A program made the translations under genes and the position numbers. Under the pieces are notes generated by a model. It saw only the letters and a list, made by a program, of their open reading frames with translations, did not search any database and was not told the DNA's origin. Below, piece by piece: positions 17,770 through 26,414 of a DNA stretch of 64,000 nt. Every line of letters starts with the position of its first letter. The first letter of the stretch is position 1. Source of the DNA: Gemmatimonadota bacterium (GTDB lineage: Bacteria; Latescibacterota; UBA2968; GCA-2709665); NCBI GenBank assembly GCA_028874335.1, contig JAPPJY010000092.1, positions 1 through 64,000 of the forward strand. The letters run 5' to 3'.

Positions 17770-18645
17770 CTACACGTCCGATATGCCCTGGTATCCGGGC
17801 GGAATAAGCCCTCTTTGATGGTCCCTGCAGTGCTCCAGGAAACTGCGGTCCCTCAGCAGGAAATCGGGATCTTCCACGATGCAGCGGGTGCCGGCGTCAA
17901 TCAGTTCCCTTGCGTTCATGATCGTGACTTTCGCGTCGCCGATCCTGCCGTACTTCACGAGATCCAGCCTCTGCATCACGGGCTCCATCAGACTATAGTC
18001 CCTGGGCACGTTCGGCGTATGCACCTTCTGAACGTGGACGTGGATCCGGCCCTGTTCGTCCGCCACCTCCAGCCGGGAGGGCTCGTCCATCAGCGCGTAG
18101 GGCGCGTGCCCGTATTCCTCGCAGGCGTGCATCATCGTGCAGCTGGTCCATCCCGTTCCCAGGAACATGTAATGCGCGTCGATCTCGCCCAGCTTTCCCC
18201 AGGCCGTATCCCGTCCGCACGGGGTGAAACAACGGACCGCGCCTTCCGCGAGGTACTCCGCATGGCGTCCGATCGCACACATCGGATTGCTGGAATCCAG
18301 GCATCGCACGGCATCCGGATGATGCCGGAAGACTTCCGTGATGCGGCCCATCCTCGAGGGCGAGCGTCGCACGTCGAATGCAGGACTTCCGCTGTTCAGC
18401 GCATACTCGCAGTGCCACCCATTGAAATGACACGTATGTACCGCGATCGTGCCCCGGGGCCCTACCGCCTCGAGAAACGCGTCGATCACGGTTTCCGCGC
18501 CGCCCTCCACGTAACCCATACTGCTCAGGGAATTGTGGAAAAACACCGCGTCGCCGGGATTCACCCCCAGGTTCCGAAGGCCTTCGATGATGTCGTTTTT
18601 CCTGACGACGGTCTTTCCTTCCGGGGACCAGGATTTCTTTGCCAT
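17770..18645 (-). CDS. AAC(3) family N-acetyltransferase-like protein
   Basis: This 291-residue protein has the AAC(3) fold: AVFFHNSLSSMGYVEGGAETV near the N-terminus and GPRGTIAVHTCHF. However, the segment where the family normally has the catalytic His (HP-x-S-x-x-A) reads RCLDSSNPMCAIG, so the histidine is missing. This is a divergent or non-canonical member and is unlikely to be a classical aminoglycoside-resistance enzyme. The start ATG at 18645 follows an AGGGAGACT-type ribosome site. It is the second AAC(3)-fold protein of the cluster, just upstream of the MBL hydrolase gene. The acceptor amine is unknown and may belong to a sugar or polyamine. Confidence 0.85.
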   Translation of the reverse strand: MAKKSWSPEGKTVVRKNDIIEGLRNLGVNPGDAVFFHNSLSSMGYVEGGAETVIDAFLEAVGPRGTIAVHTCHFNGWHCEYALNSGSPAFDVRRSPSRMGRITEVFRHHPDAVRCLDSSNPMCAIGRHAEYLAEGAVRCFTPCGRDTAWGKLGEIDAHYMFLGTGWTSCTMMHACEEYGHAPYALMDEPSRLEVADEQGRIHVHVQKVHTPNVPRDYSLMEPVMQRLDLVKYGRIGDAKVTIMNARELIDAGTRCIVEDPDFLLRDRSFLEHCRDHQRGLIPPGYQGISDV

Positions 18646-18719
18646 CCGGGGAGTCTCCCTTTAAATGAGCGATGCCTGTTCCAATAGTTGAGCCGGTCGC
18701 CGCCGCGTCCTTCTATCAG

Positions 18720-19310
18720 TCAGCCGCGGTACCCGGCGAGAGACGGATGGTCCAGGACGGAGGCGAGCCAAGTCCAGCCCTCTTTACATCGACTGTACGT
18801 CTCGAACGGGACGAAGTCGAAGTCCAGGTACAGGTTGATCGCGCGCGCGCTGGTGGTCTGGGTGGTCAGGTACGCGCGCTCGTGGAAGTCCGCGATCCGC
18901 CGAAGCGATGCCGCCAGAAGCGGCCTGGCGAGTCCCCGGCCCTGATACTCCGGCCGGATGGCGATCCAGTGGATGCGGCCGTAGTCCCTTCCGTTGAACG
19001 CGTCGTTGTACCACGCCGTGCTCGTGCCGATCACCCGGCCGTCCGGGGCTTCCAGATACAGGCACCGTTCCTCCATCCGGTCCCGGCCGTGGCCGAACTC
19101 GCGTTCGAAGCCGGCCAGCGCCCCGTCCATCGAATCGAACGACGCCACAGCGACCTCGATTTCGGCCCAGAGGTGGTCTTCCCCGGCCCGGTAGTAGCGG
19201 AGGCGGTACCCCTCTGGAAGCGGATATACGGGGAGGTCCGTGAGGTCTTCCCTGACCATCACCACCGGAATGTATTCCTGCTTCTTTTCCCAGATTGCTT
19301 CGATTCTCAC
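18720..19310 (-). CDS. GNAT family N-acetyltransferase
   Basis: This is about 196 residues of GNAT fold. The acetyl-CoA loop motif A is clear in IHWIAIRPEYQGRGLARPLL, and motif B in ARAINLYLDFDFVPFE. The N-terminal strand IPVVMVREDLTDLPVY and the YRLRYYRAGEDHLW context (a YRLR-type GNAT start) are typical. I chose the GTG at 19310 because GGAGGCAGGG lies just upstream; the longer frame to 19436 would overlap the heparinase gene's 3' end. The substrate is unknown. It follows the heparinase-like gene by about 50 nt and is probably in the same transcript. Confidence 0.85.
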   Translation of the reverse strand: MRIEAIWEKKQEYIPVVMVREDLTDLPVYPLPEGYRLRYYRAGEDHLWAEIEVAVASFDSMDGALAGFEREFGHGRDRMEERCLYLEAPDGRVIGTSTAWYNDAFNGRDYGRIHWIAIRPEYQGRGLARPLLAASLRRIADFHERAYLTTQTTSARAINLYLDFDFVPFETYSRCKEGWTWLASVLDHPSLAGYRG

Positions 19311-19360
19311 GGTCCCTGCCTCCGTGACGCATTTGTCGGGGGTCAACCACCGCGCTGAGT

Positions 19361-21469
19361 TCAGTCGCGCTTGATTATGGTCGTTCCGGCCTCGGTGAGC
19401 GCATATGCCGGGCCCTCGCCGAGCACCGTCCCCCATCTCTCGCTGTCATGGTGCTCAAGTACGAACCTGATCGCGCCTTCTGGTGGGCCGCCCAGGATAC
19501 AGATGCTATCAGGACGATGCGGAAGCAACGGTCCGCGGATCGGACCGGGGGCTTCCTCCACAGGAGGCGCCAGAACCAGCTGCGGCGCTCCGCCCGGGAC
19601 TGCGTACCAGAAGGAGATCATCGAACCTCCGGCCTGTTGTCCCGCAACGCAGTCCGCACCGAAAGGCAGAATCGCCCACAGGACGTCGAGCGACGTCTCG
19701 CCGGCCATCTCGAACCGGAAGCGAAGGTCCGCCTGATCCATCGCCTCCAGGTCTTCCGGCGGGATGTCGTAGCCGGACAGGTATTCTTTCCAATAGGGGT
19801 CGACCGGTTGCGGAACCCGTTCGAACCCCGCCGCCTGCGAAGCAGCGTGATAGATGCGGCAGGCCTGTCCGGATGGCGACTCCAGCCGGAGCGATCCGTC
19901 CGCGTCGATCCGGGTATGGACCTCATGGCCGACGTGAAAGTGGGCTTCCACGGAGCGCGACTCGTGGCCGGAGAACCGGACGCGGTCCAGCATGAATACG
20001 TCGTGGCTGTGCCTCGCGTGCAATACGGTCCGCTCGAAAGCGGACAGGCCCGCCACTTCCCGGTACGCGCCCGCCGCCTCGCACCGGGCGGCCGAATACA
20101 CGTCGTTTTCGCCGCAATAAACGCCCGTCACCTCGCCGCCGGTGCCGGGTTCGACCGACTGTCCCCGGCCGTCGAAGGTGAGCGTATTCTTGAACGCGGT
20201 GTCAAACCGGAAATATCCGGACGGGCGGAAGAAATAGTGACCGTTTACAAAGTACGTAAAAGCCGCACGGTCTCCATAGTGTGCGTGTTTATTCTGCATT
20301 ATTGTTTGTATCGGAAGTCCCGCGCCCAGCCGGGACTGCGCAAGGGGCCCGCCGGGAACGGTACATTCGAAACTGAGTATAGATGCGCCATCGTCAAATC
20401 CCGTGCGGGAGAAGAACTGCCCCATCGACGGGAAAGCGGCGGCGGCCGGCAATCCGTCCGGAGGTGTCGCTTCAACGCAGGGGTTGTACCACAAAAAGCT
20501 CCAGCCGTAGTCGTGATAGTCCTTCAGAAACGAGCGGGCGGATTCCCGTTCCGCCTGCCATTGCGCCAGGCCGTCGTTGAACTCGGATGCGAGTTTGTAC
20601 AGCTGAAATGCCACGACCCCGCCGGTCTCCCCGTGATACCGGCCGCTCGGCGTCGAATCGTCCAGAAATACGTAGCTTCCGTCCGGAAGAAGGTGGTAGG
20701 CGCGCCAGCGGGACAACGCCTTCAGCCATGGAATGTCAAACGCATTCTCCCCGAAGACCCTTTTCCTGCCCTCCAGGTAGAACAGCATCGGCCCCAGCGC
20801 GTAATTCAGCGGGGCCACGCCCTCGTTCCAGGCCCCGTCCTCACCTTGAATGGAGACGATCCACTTGACTTCTCTCTCAACTGTGGTCAACCAAGACCCG
20901 GCTTCCGGCGCGTACGGCAACAGGGCCAGACAGCCGACGCCGGCGCCGAAGACCGGTACCCAGCAGTCGTGGTAGTGGTATCGCCGGCTCCAGCCTGCCT
21001 CGCCGGTATGCATGTACCGGACCATCCGGCCGGTCTCGACCCGCAATACCTCGACCGCGCGGCGAATCAGCGGCTCCGGGAGTACACGTGCGAACAGGTC
21101 CACCCCATAGGCCAGCGCCATCACGTGAAAGGCCACCAGGTAGGACGCTTTGACCTGTTCGTCGCCCGCGCTGTCCACCTCGACCCATCGCGCCAGCCAG
21201 CGTTCGGCCAGTCCGCTCCACCGCCCGTCGCCGGTAACGTGCCAGGCGATGCCGCAGCTCGCCACCAGAGAAAAACAGATCTCGAGGAGATCGCTGTACG
21301 CGGGCTCCTCCAGGTCCCAGAGCGTTTCGGGCGGATCGACAGGCAACCGGCTGTTCAGGGCTTCGACCATTGCCCGGAAGAACCGGGCGTGCGACGAAGC
21401 GCTGCGATTGCGCAGTTCATCCAGTTCGCTGTCATTCAGAATCAACCGCGGCGCCGCGGGATCGACCAT
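19361..21469 (-). CDS. Heparinase II/III-like protein (glycosaminoglycan/uronan lyase family)
   Basis: About 702 residues from ATG 21469 (an alternative ATG at 21532 adds 21 residues). The first half is a helical toroid typical of heparinase/alginate-lyase-like proteins (WHVTGDGRWSGLAERWLARW; SIQGEDGAWNEGVAPLNYALGP). The C-terminal beta-sandwich region holds the family motif with two histidines (NKHAHYGDRAAFTYFVNGHY) and SARCEAAGAYREVAG. Heparinase II/III-type lyases cleave uronic-acid glycosides by beta-elimination. There is no convincing signal peptide, so its location is unclear. It is the first gene of the minus-strand cluster; the divergent gap upstream holds the plus-strand promoter. 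Substrate is inferred only by family. Confidence 0.82.
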   Translation of the reverse strand: MVDPAAPRLILNDSELDELRNRSASSHARFFRAMVEALNSRLPVDPPETLWDLEEPAYSDLLEICFSLVASCGIAWHVTGDGRWSGLAERWLARWVEVDSAGDEQVKASYLVAFHVMALAYGVDLFARVLPEPLIRRAVEVLRVETGRMVRYMHTGEAGWSRRYHYHDCWVPVFGAGVGCLALLPYAPEAGSWLTTVEREVKWIVSIQGEDGAWNEGVAPLNYALGPMLFYLEGRKRVFGENAFDIPWLKALSRWRAYHLLPDGSYVFLDDSTPSGRYHGETGGVVAFQLYKLASEFNDGLAQWQAERESARSFLKDYHDYGWSFLWYNPCVEATPPDGLPAAAAFPSMGQFFSRTGFDDGASILSFECTVPGGPLAQSRLGAGLPIQTIMQNKHAHYGDRAAFTYFVNGHYFFRPSGYFRFDTAFKNTLTFDGRGQSVEPGTGGEVTGVYCGENDVYSAARCEAAGAYREVAGLSAFERTVLHARHSHDVFMLDRVRFSGHESRSVEAHFHVGHEVHTRIDADGSLRLESPSGQACRIYHAASQAAGFERVPQPVDPYWKEYLSGYDIPPEDLEAMDQADLRFRFEMAGETSLDVLWAILPFGADCVAGQQAGGSMISFWYAVPGGAPQLVLAPPVEEAPGPIRGPLLPHRPDSICILGGPPEGAIRFVLEHHDSERWGTVLGEGPAYALTEAGTTIIKRD

Positions 21470-21727
21470 CGGAGGAATCCGTTTCCGTCTCAGGGATGAA
21501 ATCGAATGGCCCGGCTTCACATAACCCCTCATCCCAAGTCTAAACCATACCGGGAGGGATTGCAAGCCCCTTTGACCGGGGAGCGGATGGCGGCGCGATT
21601 GGCCAAGAAGCGTAAATCGGCCTTCCCATTGTCGCTAAATGCGACAGTCCTGACGCATTTTGCGACACCTCTGCGCGTACCACGAATTGCCAATTCGCGG
21701 TACCGGATCTCACGGCCGCGTTGAGGT

Positions 21728-21753
21728 TGTAGGGGCGTCCCTTGTGGGCGCCC
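21728..21753 (+). repeat. Single copy of the GGGGCG/GGGCGCCC dispersed repeat
   Basis: TGTAGGGGCGTCCC followed by TTGTGGGCGCCC, matching the cores of the 1.2-1.6 kb array. It lies in the 855-bp divergent gap 21470-22324, which otherwise holds an AT-rich promoter region, a palindromic repeat and no supported coding frame. Confidence 0.8.
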
Positions 21754-21832
21754 GCGCTGTACGCGCACGACCCCGCCGCGCCGGTTAGTACGGCCGGTGT
21801 GGCGAATTGAAAAAAATCACCGTTTTTTTCTC

Positions 21833-21862
21833 TTGACAAGATATGCCGACCGGGTTTATCAT
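21833..21862 (+). promoter_or_regulatory. Putative sigma70-type promoter for the plus-strand envelope genes
   Basis: A perfect TTGACA (21833-21838) and TATCAT (21857-21862) are separated by 18 bp. A second -10-like TATAAT lies at 21867-21872. The run of T and A residues just upstream resembles an UP element. The next gene begins at 22325, so the transcript would have a long leader of about 450 nt that includes the palindromic repeat at 22076-22237. Confidence 0.55.
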
Positions 21863-22075
21863 GTCATATAATATGTTTTAGTAGCGTATCCGCGTCGTTT
21901 ATGCGGGTATCGAAACGGCATCGCGAGGGCTTTCTCTGTGGGAGGGGCACCGTATTGCCGTATCTGTAATTATCGGCCCCCTGGGATTTGCGGGCGCCCG
22001 TTCCGGATGTCGCCGAACGAACGGGCAAATGAAATCACTGCGGGTACGTTGCCGGGGGTATCGGTGACAGGGTAA

Positions 22076-22237
22076 CAGTCCGTTGGTGAAGTTGCTCTGC
22101 AAGCGAGGCCGAGCCATTGTGACCGAAGACAAGGCGTGCGACCGAGTCGAATCTACCGGGATTCGGCGAGGGAGCGCAACGCAGTAATTCGGCCACAAGT
22201 GCTGGCCGGAGCCCGGATGGACTTCATCAACGGGCTG
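22076..22237 (+). repeat. 160-bp palindromic repeat, copy A (candidate structured leader)
   Basis: This begins CAGTCCGTTGGTGAAG and ends CTTCATCAACGGGCTG, so the ends are imperfect inverted repeats. Inside is a second helix: 22117-22127 (TTGTGACCGAA) pairs with 22188-22198 (TTCGGCCACAA), and a central hairpin CGAATC/GATTCG. Copy B at 30166-30325 is about four-fifths identical by eye and shows paired changes. The repeat ends 87 bp before the start codon of the outer-membrane protein and lies inside the predicted leader transcript. It may be a mobile MITE-like element or a cis-acting RNA. Confidence 0.75.
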
Positions 22238-22324
22238 TCTGGCCAAGGTACTGCAAACGGACCGGGTTTCGCGAGAACGTTGGCGGCGATCGCGCGGCCC
22301 GATCCATCACAAGGAGGGCAGTCT

Positions 22325-23071
22325 ATGGGCACATGGAGGTTTACGGCTGTTGCCGGGCTTCTGGTGGCGCTTCTCGCCCCGGATTCCGGCGCGCGGGATT
22401 TCGACCGGATCGGCGGGCGGTTGCTGTTGGGCTACAACCTGCCCGTTATGGGGCTTCGGAACAACTGGTACACCCAGGCAGTGCGTTGGGGCGGCAGCGT
22501 GGTTTACAACCGGAATGCCAACAACGCGCTCGAGTTCGAATATCACCGTTTGCATTACAAAGACGGTAAGATCGAGAGTCAGACGTTCACCTGGAACGAA
22601 GACTCGAAGGATTATGCAAGCCCCCGCTCGGATGCCAGTATGCGGATCAACAGTGTGCTGTGCAACGTGGTTTTCCGGCTCGGTGACAAATCGCGGCTTT
22701 TCAATAACCAGGCGACGTCACCCTACGTGGTCGCCGGCGGCGGTTTTCACAGCTACAGCAATCGAGTGAGCGGCCTGATCTATCCCGGGCAGAAAGGGAT
22801 CCCAGTCGCGGGCTCCGATCAGAACAGACTGGATCCAAGTGTGGTTCTCGAACCGGTAGTGGAGAGTCGGTGGGCGCTGGGGGCCCATTTCGGGTTCGGC
22901 GTCGAGAGGTTCATGACCAACAACATTTCACTGGATTTCCGGGCTCAGCACAATTTCCTGGTGGGGACGCTCGGTCCGCGGGAGGCCTGGGGCATCAAGG
23001 GCGTGATGCCGCTGCTGCAGATGCTGGATCTGGAGGTCGCCGTCAAATTTTACGAATCGGGAAGAAAGTAG
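22325..23071 (+). CDS. Predicted outer-membrane beta-barrel protein
   Basis: This 248-residue protein has an N-terminal signal peptide (MGTWRFTAVAGLLVALLAPDSGA, cleavage near residue 23). Alternating aromatic and polar strands follow, characteristic of an 8-10-stranded porin-like barrel (RLLLGYNLPVMGLR, SVVYNRNANNALEFEYHRL, YVVAGGGFHSYSNR, LGAHFGFGVERF, SLDFRAQHNFLVGTLG). No family name can be given. The ATG at 22325 is preceded by AAGGAGG; the longer open frame upstream lies in a repeat. It is the first plus-strand gene, 95 nt before the TonB-receptor gene, and may share its leader and regulation. Confidence 0.78.
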   Translation: MGTWRFTAVAGLLVALLAPDSGARDFDRIGGRLLLGYNLPVMGLRNNWYTQAVRWGGSVVYNRNANNALEFEYHRLHYKDGKIESQTFTWNEDSKDYASPRSDASMRINSVLCNVVFRLGDKSRLFNNQATSPYVVAGGGFHSYSNRVSGLIYPGQKGIPVAGSDQNRLDPSVVLEPVVESRWALGAHFGFGVERFMTNNISLDFRAQHNFLVGTLGPREAWGIKGVMPLLQMLDLEVAVKFYESGRK

Positions 23072-23166
23072 CTCGCTGTGCGTGGCCGGGAAAGGAGGAG
23101 CCGTAATCCGAATCGGGCACGAATGGCGAAAGAGAATCTGTTAAACCATATCAACGGAGGTTCGCA

Positions 23167-26100
23167 ATGAAGAAGTGTGTTTTGTTTATCGGAGTTCTTT
23201 CCGTCTGCACCGCACTGGCGTTAAGCGGTAGCGTCTGGGCCGGCACGACCGGAAAGATCGTTGGAAAGGTTCTTGACAATCATGGAGAACCTCTTCCCGG
23301 CGCCAACGTGGTCGTCGAGGGCCTGAATATCGGGTCCACGGCCGATGCGGAGGGGTTCTACGTCATCCTCCGCGCCGATCCGGGGCTGTATACGCTCAAG
23401 GCGTCCCTGATCGGATATCAGACCGAGTCGCTGACGGACGTGCGGGTACAGGCCGACGTGACCACGGAGGTCGATTTTAAGCTGCAGGAGGCCACGCTTG
23501 AGCTCGGAGAGATGGTGGTCAAGGCGGAACGCCCTCCGGTGGAGGTCGACAAGACCTTCAGCAAGTACATCGTAGGCGCCGATGAGATCGAGCAGCTTCC
23601 CATCGTGCGCACCACCAGTGAGATGATCACGCTGCAGCCCGGCGTGCACCTCGACGGTTCCGACCGCATGCGGGGAAGCAACCGGCCCGGTGAATGGCGA
23701 AGCCGCACGGGCGGAGACGTGGCCTATTACGTGGACGGCGTGAAAATCGTGAACAGCGACGGCGCCGGTTCCCACAACTGGAAGTCCATCAACCGGTCGA
23801 CCGTCCAGGAGATTTCCGTGGTTACGGGCGGGATGAACGCCGAATACGGCAACGCTCAGGCCGGCGTCATCAGCATTATTACTAAAGACGGCAGCCAGAA
23901 CTTCCACGGATGGGGGGAATACCGGCGGACCCCCCCGGGGCAGAAGCACTGGGGCGCAAACGCCTACGAAAGCCCGTCGCATCTCGACAAAATGAAATGG
24001 GGCGAGGGCGAGTGGCAGAACGAGCGGGACCCGGACACGGGTCGACTCGTCCACCAGCGCTCTGACTACGATGAAATCACCGGCCACGAGGTGGAGGGGA
24101 ATGTCTCGGGGCCGCTTTCGAAGAGTGCTTCGTTCATCGTTTCGGGCAAGACCGCACGGAAAGCGCCCATCTATCCCTCGGGTACGGAGCGGGGCTACTA
24201 TGACGACATCGGGCGGTTTGTTCCTTCTTTGAACAACTACCAGGGATCATACAGCGTCACCGTCCGCGCGTCCGAAAACGTTAAGATGAAGGTCGGCGGT
24301 CTGTTCGAGTACAACAAGAAGTTTATCGGAACCGAACGTGACTCATGGCGGAACGAGCGGAACGCGGGCACCACCAGCGGCGTCATCCGCGGCTTGGGCA
24401 AGAACATATTTCTGCCGGTCGACTGGAGCGCGGCGGGCAAGATGAGTACGACCCACAATATGCAATACCTGGCCATCACCCATTCTCTCTCGCCCCGGAC
24501 GTTCTACGACCTGCGGATTTCCCGCTATTCAACCGTCGACGACACCAGCGAAATCGCGTCGAGGACGTCGGACGTGCGTACGGATGCGGACGGATGGTTC
24601 GCCGTGGACCGGGAGGTCCGGCACTACCAGGTTGCGGACCGGAAGCGGTACCAGGTCAAGTTGGACCTGGCCAGCCAGATCACGAAGGGTCATTTCGTGA
24701 AGGCCGGTTTCGAGTTCATCAAGTACAGTATGTATCTTACCCGCTACACGGGAGAGAGCGCGCAGGCCAGGCGGCTGGAGTTCGCCGGCGCGCAGGGCGT
24801 GATCGGAGAACCTGTCAAGCCACAGCACCTTGCCATCTACGCGCAGGACAAGATGGAGTTCGAAGGCATGGTCATCAATGCCGGATTGCGCCTGGACCTG
24901 TTCGATCCGGTGTCCAATTTTCCGGCTTCGGGCGCATACGCGTTCTCGCCCATGTACAACTCGCCTCTGCGGTTCCAGAATGCGCCACACCGCGAACCGG
25001 TGGTGTTCAAGAACCTGAGCCCGCGGGTGGGGGTGTCGCATCCGATCACGGCGCGGTCGTCCATGCACTATTTCGCGGGTCTGTTCCTGGCCTATCCGGA
25101 TATCTATTATCTGTTCAACGGGGACTGGAGGACCTCGGGTCCCGACCAGGACTGGAACGGGAACGGCGCGATCGACCCGGGTGAGCGCTACAACGCCATG
25201 CGCCCATCATATCCCATTCGCAGCGGGCAGGGCACCACTGAAATCCGACCCGAAAAGACCGTTTCCATGGAGGTGGGGGCCGACTGGAACTTCGTGCAGG
25301 ACTATACCGGCGCGATCGCGCTGTATTACAAGAGCGCGAAGGACCAGTACCATTACCATTCCGACGTCCGCTTCTTTGCCCCGCACAGGCCGGGCTTCGT
25401 GCATCCCTACGCCAGGGTGCTGCACAACAACGGTTTCGAAGAGCAGCGGGGTCTGGAATTCTCCCTTCGGAAGCCGCTCAGCCACAACTTCGCCATCAAC
25501 CTTGCGTACAATATGACATGGGCCCAGGCCGGATGGGGCAACTTCGACGCCTGGTTCAACTTCCTGTATCCGGACTCCCTCTACATCGCCAGCGGGCGGT
25601 ACTGGTACGAATACAGGGTGGAGAACGGCGTTGAGGTGCCTGTTCCTCTCACGGTGGAACAGATCCGGGAGATCGGGGCTACCGCCAACAGATATATCCG
25701 GAACAACGCCAGGCGGGACGGCAATCCCGGAGGCAGAGGATACGAACAGACCCGGATGACAGCCCGGGAGTACGGGCTCATCGGTCTGGACGACTTCGAA
25801 CTGGACCACATCCACGTCTGGGCCAGGGGTTATCAGACCGGCCTGAACGCCGACGGCGGCAACATCCGCAACCAGGGCAGCGTGCAGTTCCTCTACCTCA
25901 CGCCCGGGGACTACGGTCCCGATTTCAAGGTGTTCGGGAGCAAGTTCCTTGCCAACTGGCGGGTCAACCTGCTCTGGCGCATGCAGAACACGGGTTCGTT
26001 CTGGTACACGCCGCCGAATTCCGGTCGTGAACGGCGGCTGCGTCCCATCCGCACCTGGACCGACTTCGCCGTTGAGAAGCGCTTTCCGTTCGGTCAGGGG

Positions 26101-26307
26101 CGCGGCGACGTCAGCCTCTTCCTGGAGGTGCGGAACCTGTTCAATCAGAAGGACGACAGTTCATACAATACGACCGACTGGACCAACTGGGGCCTGCTGA
26201 CGGCCCGTCCGGACAACTCTCACTTCCTCCTGTACGGGGATACGGCCGACCGGAGCTTCTACAACCATCCCCGGCGCACGGAAATGGGTCTGAGAATTCA
26301 GTTCTGA
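23167..26307 (+). CDS. TonB-dependent receptor with carboxypeptidase-regulatory-like domain
   Basis: This 1046-residue outer-membrane receptor for energised uptake has a signal peptide (1-25, ending SVWA). A carboxypeptidase-regulatory-like domain covers residues 30-115 (GKIVGKVLDNHGEPLPGANV, the usual SusC-type start). The plug holds AYYVDGVKI and EISVVTGGMNAEYGNAQAG (about 190-240) and ITKDG. A large barrel of repeated aromatic strands ends in RTEMGLRIQF, with the terminal Phe needed for barrel insertion. There is no SusD partner next door. The ligand is unknown; a glycan fragment is plausible because lyases lie downstream. A ribosome site (ACGGAGG) precedes the ATG. Confidence 0.93.
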   Translation: MKKCVLFIGVLSVCTALALSGSVWAGTTGKIVGKVLDNHGEPLPGANVVVEGLNIGSTADAEGFYVILRADPGLYTLKASLIGYQTESLTDVRVQADVTTEVDFKLQEATLELGEMVVKAERPPVEVDKTFSKYIVGADEIEQLPIVRTTSEMITLQPGVHLDGSDRMRGSNRPGEWRSRTGGDVAYYVDGVKIVNSDGAGSHNWKSINRSTVQEISVVTGGMNAEYGNAQAGVISIITKDGSQNFHGWGEYRRTPPGQKHWGANAYESPSHLDKMKWGEGEWQNERDPDTGRLVHQRSDYDEITGHEVEGNVSGPLSKSASFIVSGKTARKAPIYPSGTERGYYDDIGRFVPSLNNYQGSYSVTVRASENVKMKVGGLFEYNKKFIGTERDSWRNERNAGTTSGVIRGLGKNIFLPVDWSAAGKMSTTHNMQYLAITHSLSPRTFYDLRISRYSTVDDTSEIASRTSDVRTDADGWFAVDREVRHYQVADRKRYQVKLDLASQITKGHFVKAGFEFIKYSMYLTRYTGESAQARRLEFAGAQGVIGEPVKPQHLAIYAQDKMEFEGMVINAGLRLDLFDPVSNFPASGAYAFSPMYNSPLRFQNAPHREPVVFKNLSPRVGVSHPITARSSMHYFAGLFLAYPDIYYLFNGDWRTSGPDQDWNGNGAIDPGERYNAMRPSYPIRSGQGTTEIRPEKTVSMEVGADWNFVQDYTGAIALYYKSAKDQYHYHSDVRFFAPHRPGFVHPYARVLHNNGFEEQRGLEFSLRKPLSHNFAINLAYNMTWAQAGWGNFDAWFNFLYPDSLYIASGRYWYEYRVENGVEVPVPLTVEQIREIGATANRYIRNNARRDGNPGGRGYEQTRMTAREYGLIGLDDFELDHIHVWARGYQTGLNADGGNIRNQGSVQFLYLTPGDYGPDFKVFGSKFLANWRVNLLWRMQNTGSFWYTPPNSGRERRLRPIRTWTDFAVEKRFPFGQGRGDVSLFLEVRNLFNQKDDSSYNTTDWTNWGLLTARPDNSHFLLYGDTADRSFYNHPRRTEMGLRIQF

Positions 26308-26333
26308 TCCATTCCGGAATTGAGTCTTCGAAT

Positions 26334-26372
26334 GGGCGGGGAACCCGGAGGGTTACCCGGGTTCCCCCCGCC
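26334..26372 (+). other. Strong inverted repeat between the receptor and secreted-protein genes
   Basis: A GC-rich hairpin, GGCGGGGAACCCGG (from 26335) against CCGGGTTCCCC-CCGCC (to 26372), with a short loop. No T-run follows, so it is not a textbook intrinsic terminator. It may attenuate transcription or protect the upstream message. Confidence 0.4.
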
Positions 26373-26414
26373 ACGCGATTCTTTCATTGACGATCTATAA
26401 ACGCTAAGGAGGAT

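Noticed and set aside
15392-18645. AAC(3)-fold proteins as antibiotic-resistance enzymes
   Set aside because: One is fused to a TIM barrel and the other lacks the catalytic histidine; the fold occurs widely in environmental bacteria with other substrates.
19448-21499. A 2-kb plus-strand frame opposite the heparinase-like gene
   Set aside because: Antisense to a protein with a recognisable lyase motif; no domains, no ribosome site, and the composition is typical of complement-strand frames.
21470-22324. Replication origin at the strand switch
   Set aside because: No DnaA-box cluster, no dnaA/dnaN/gyr genes; repeats and promoter-like sequence explain the gap.
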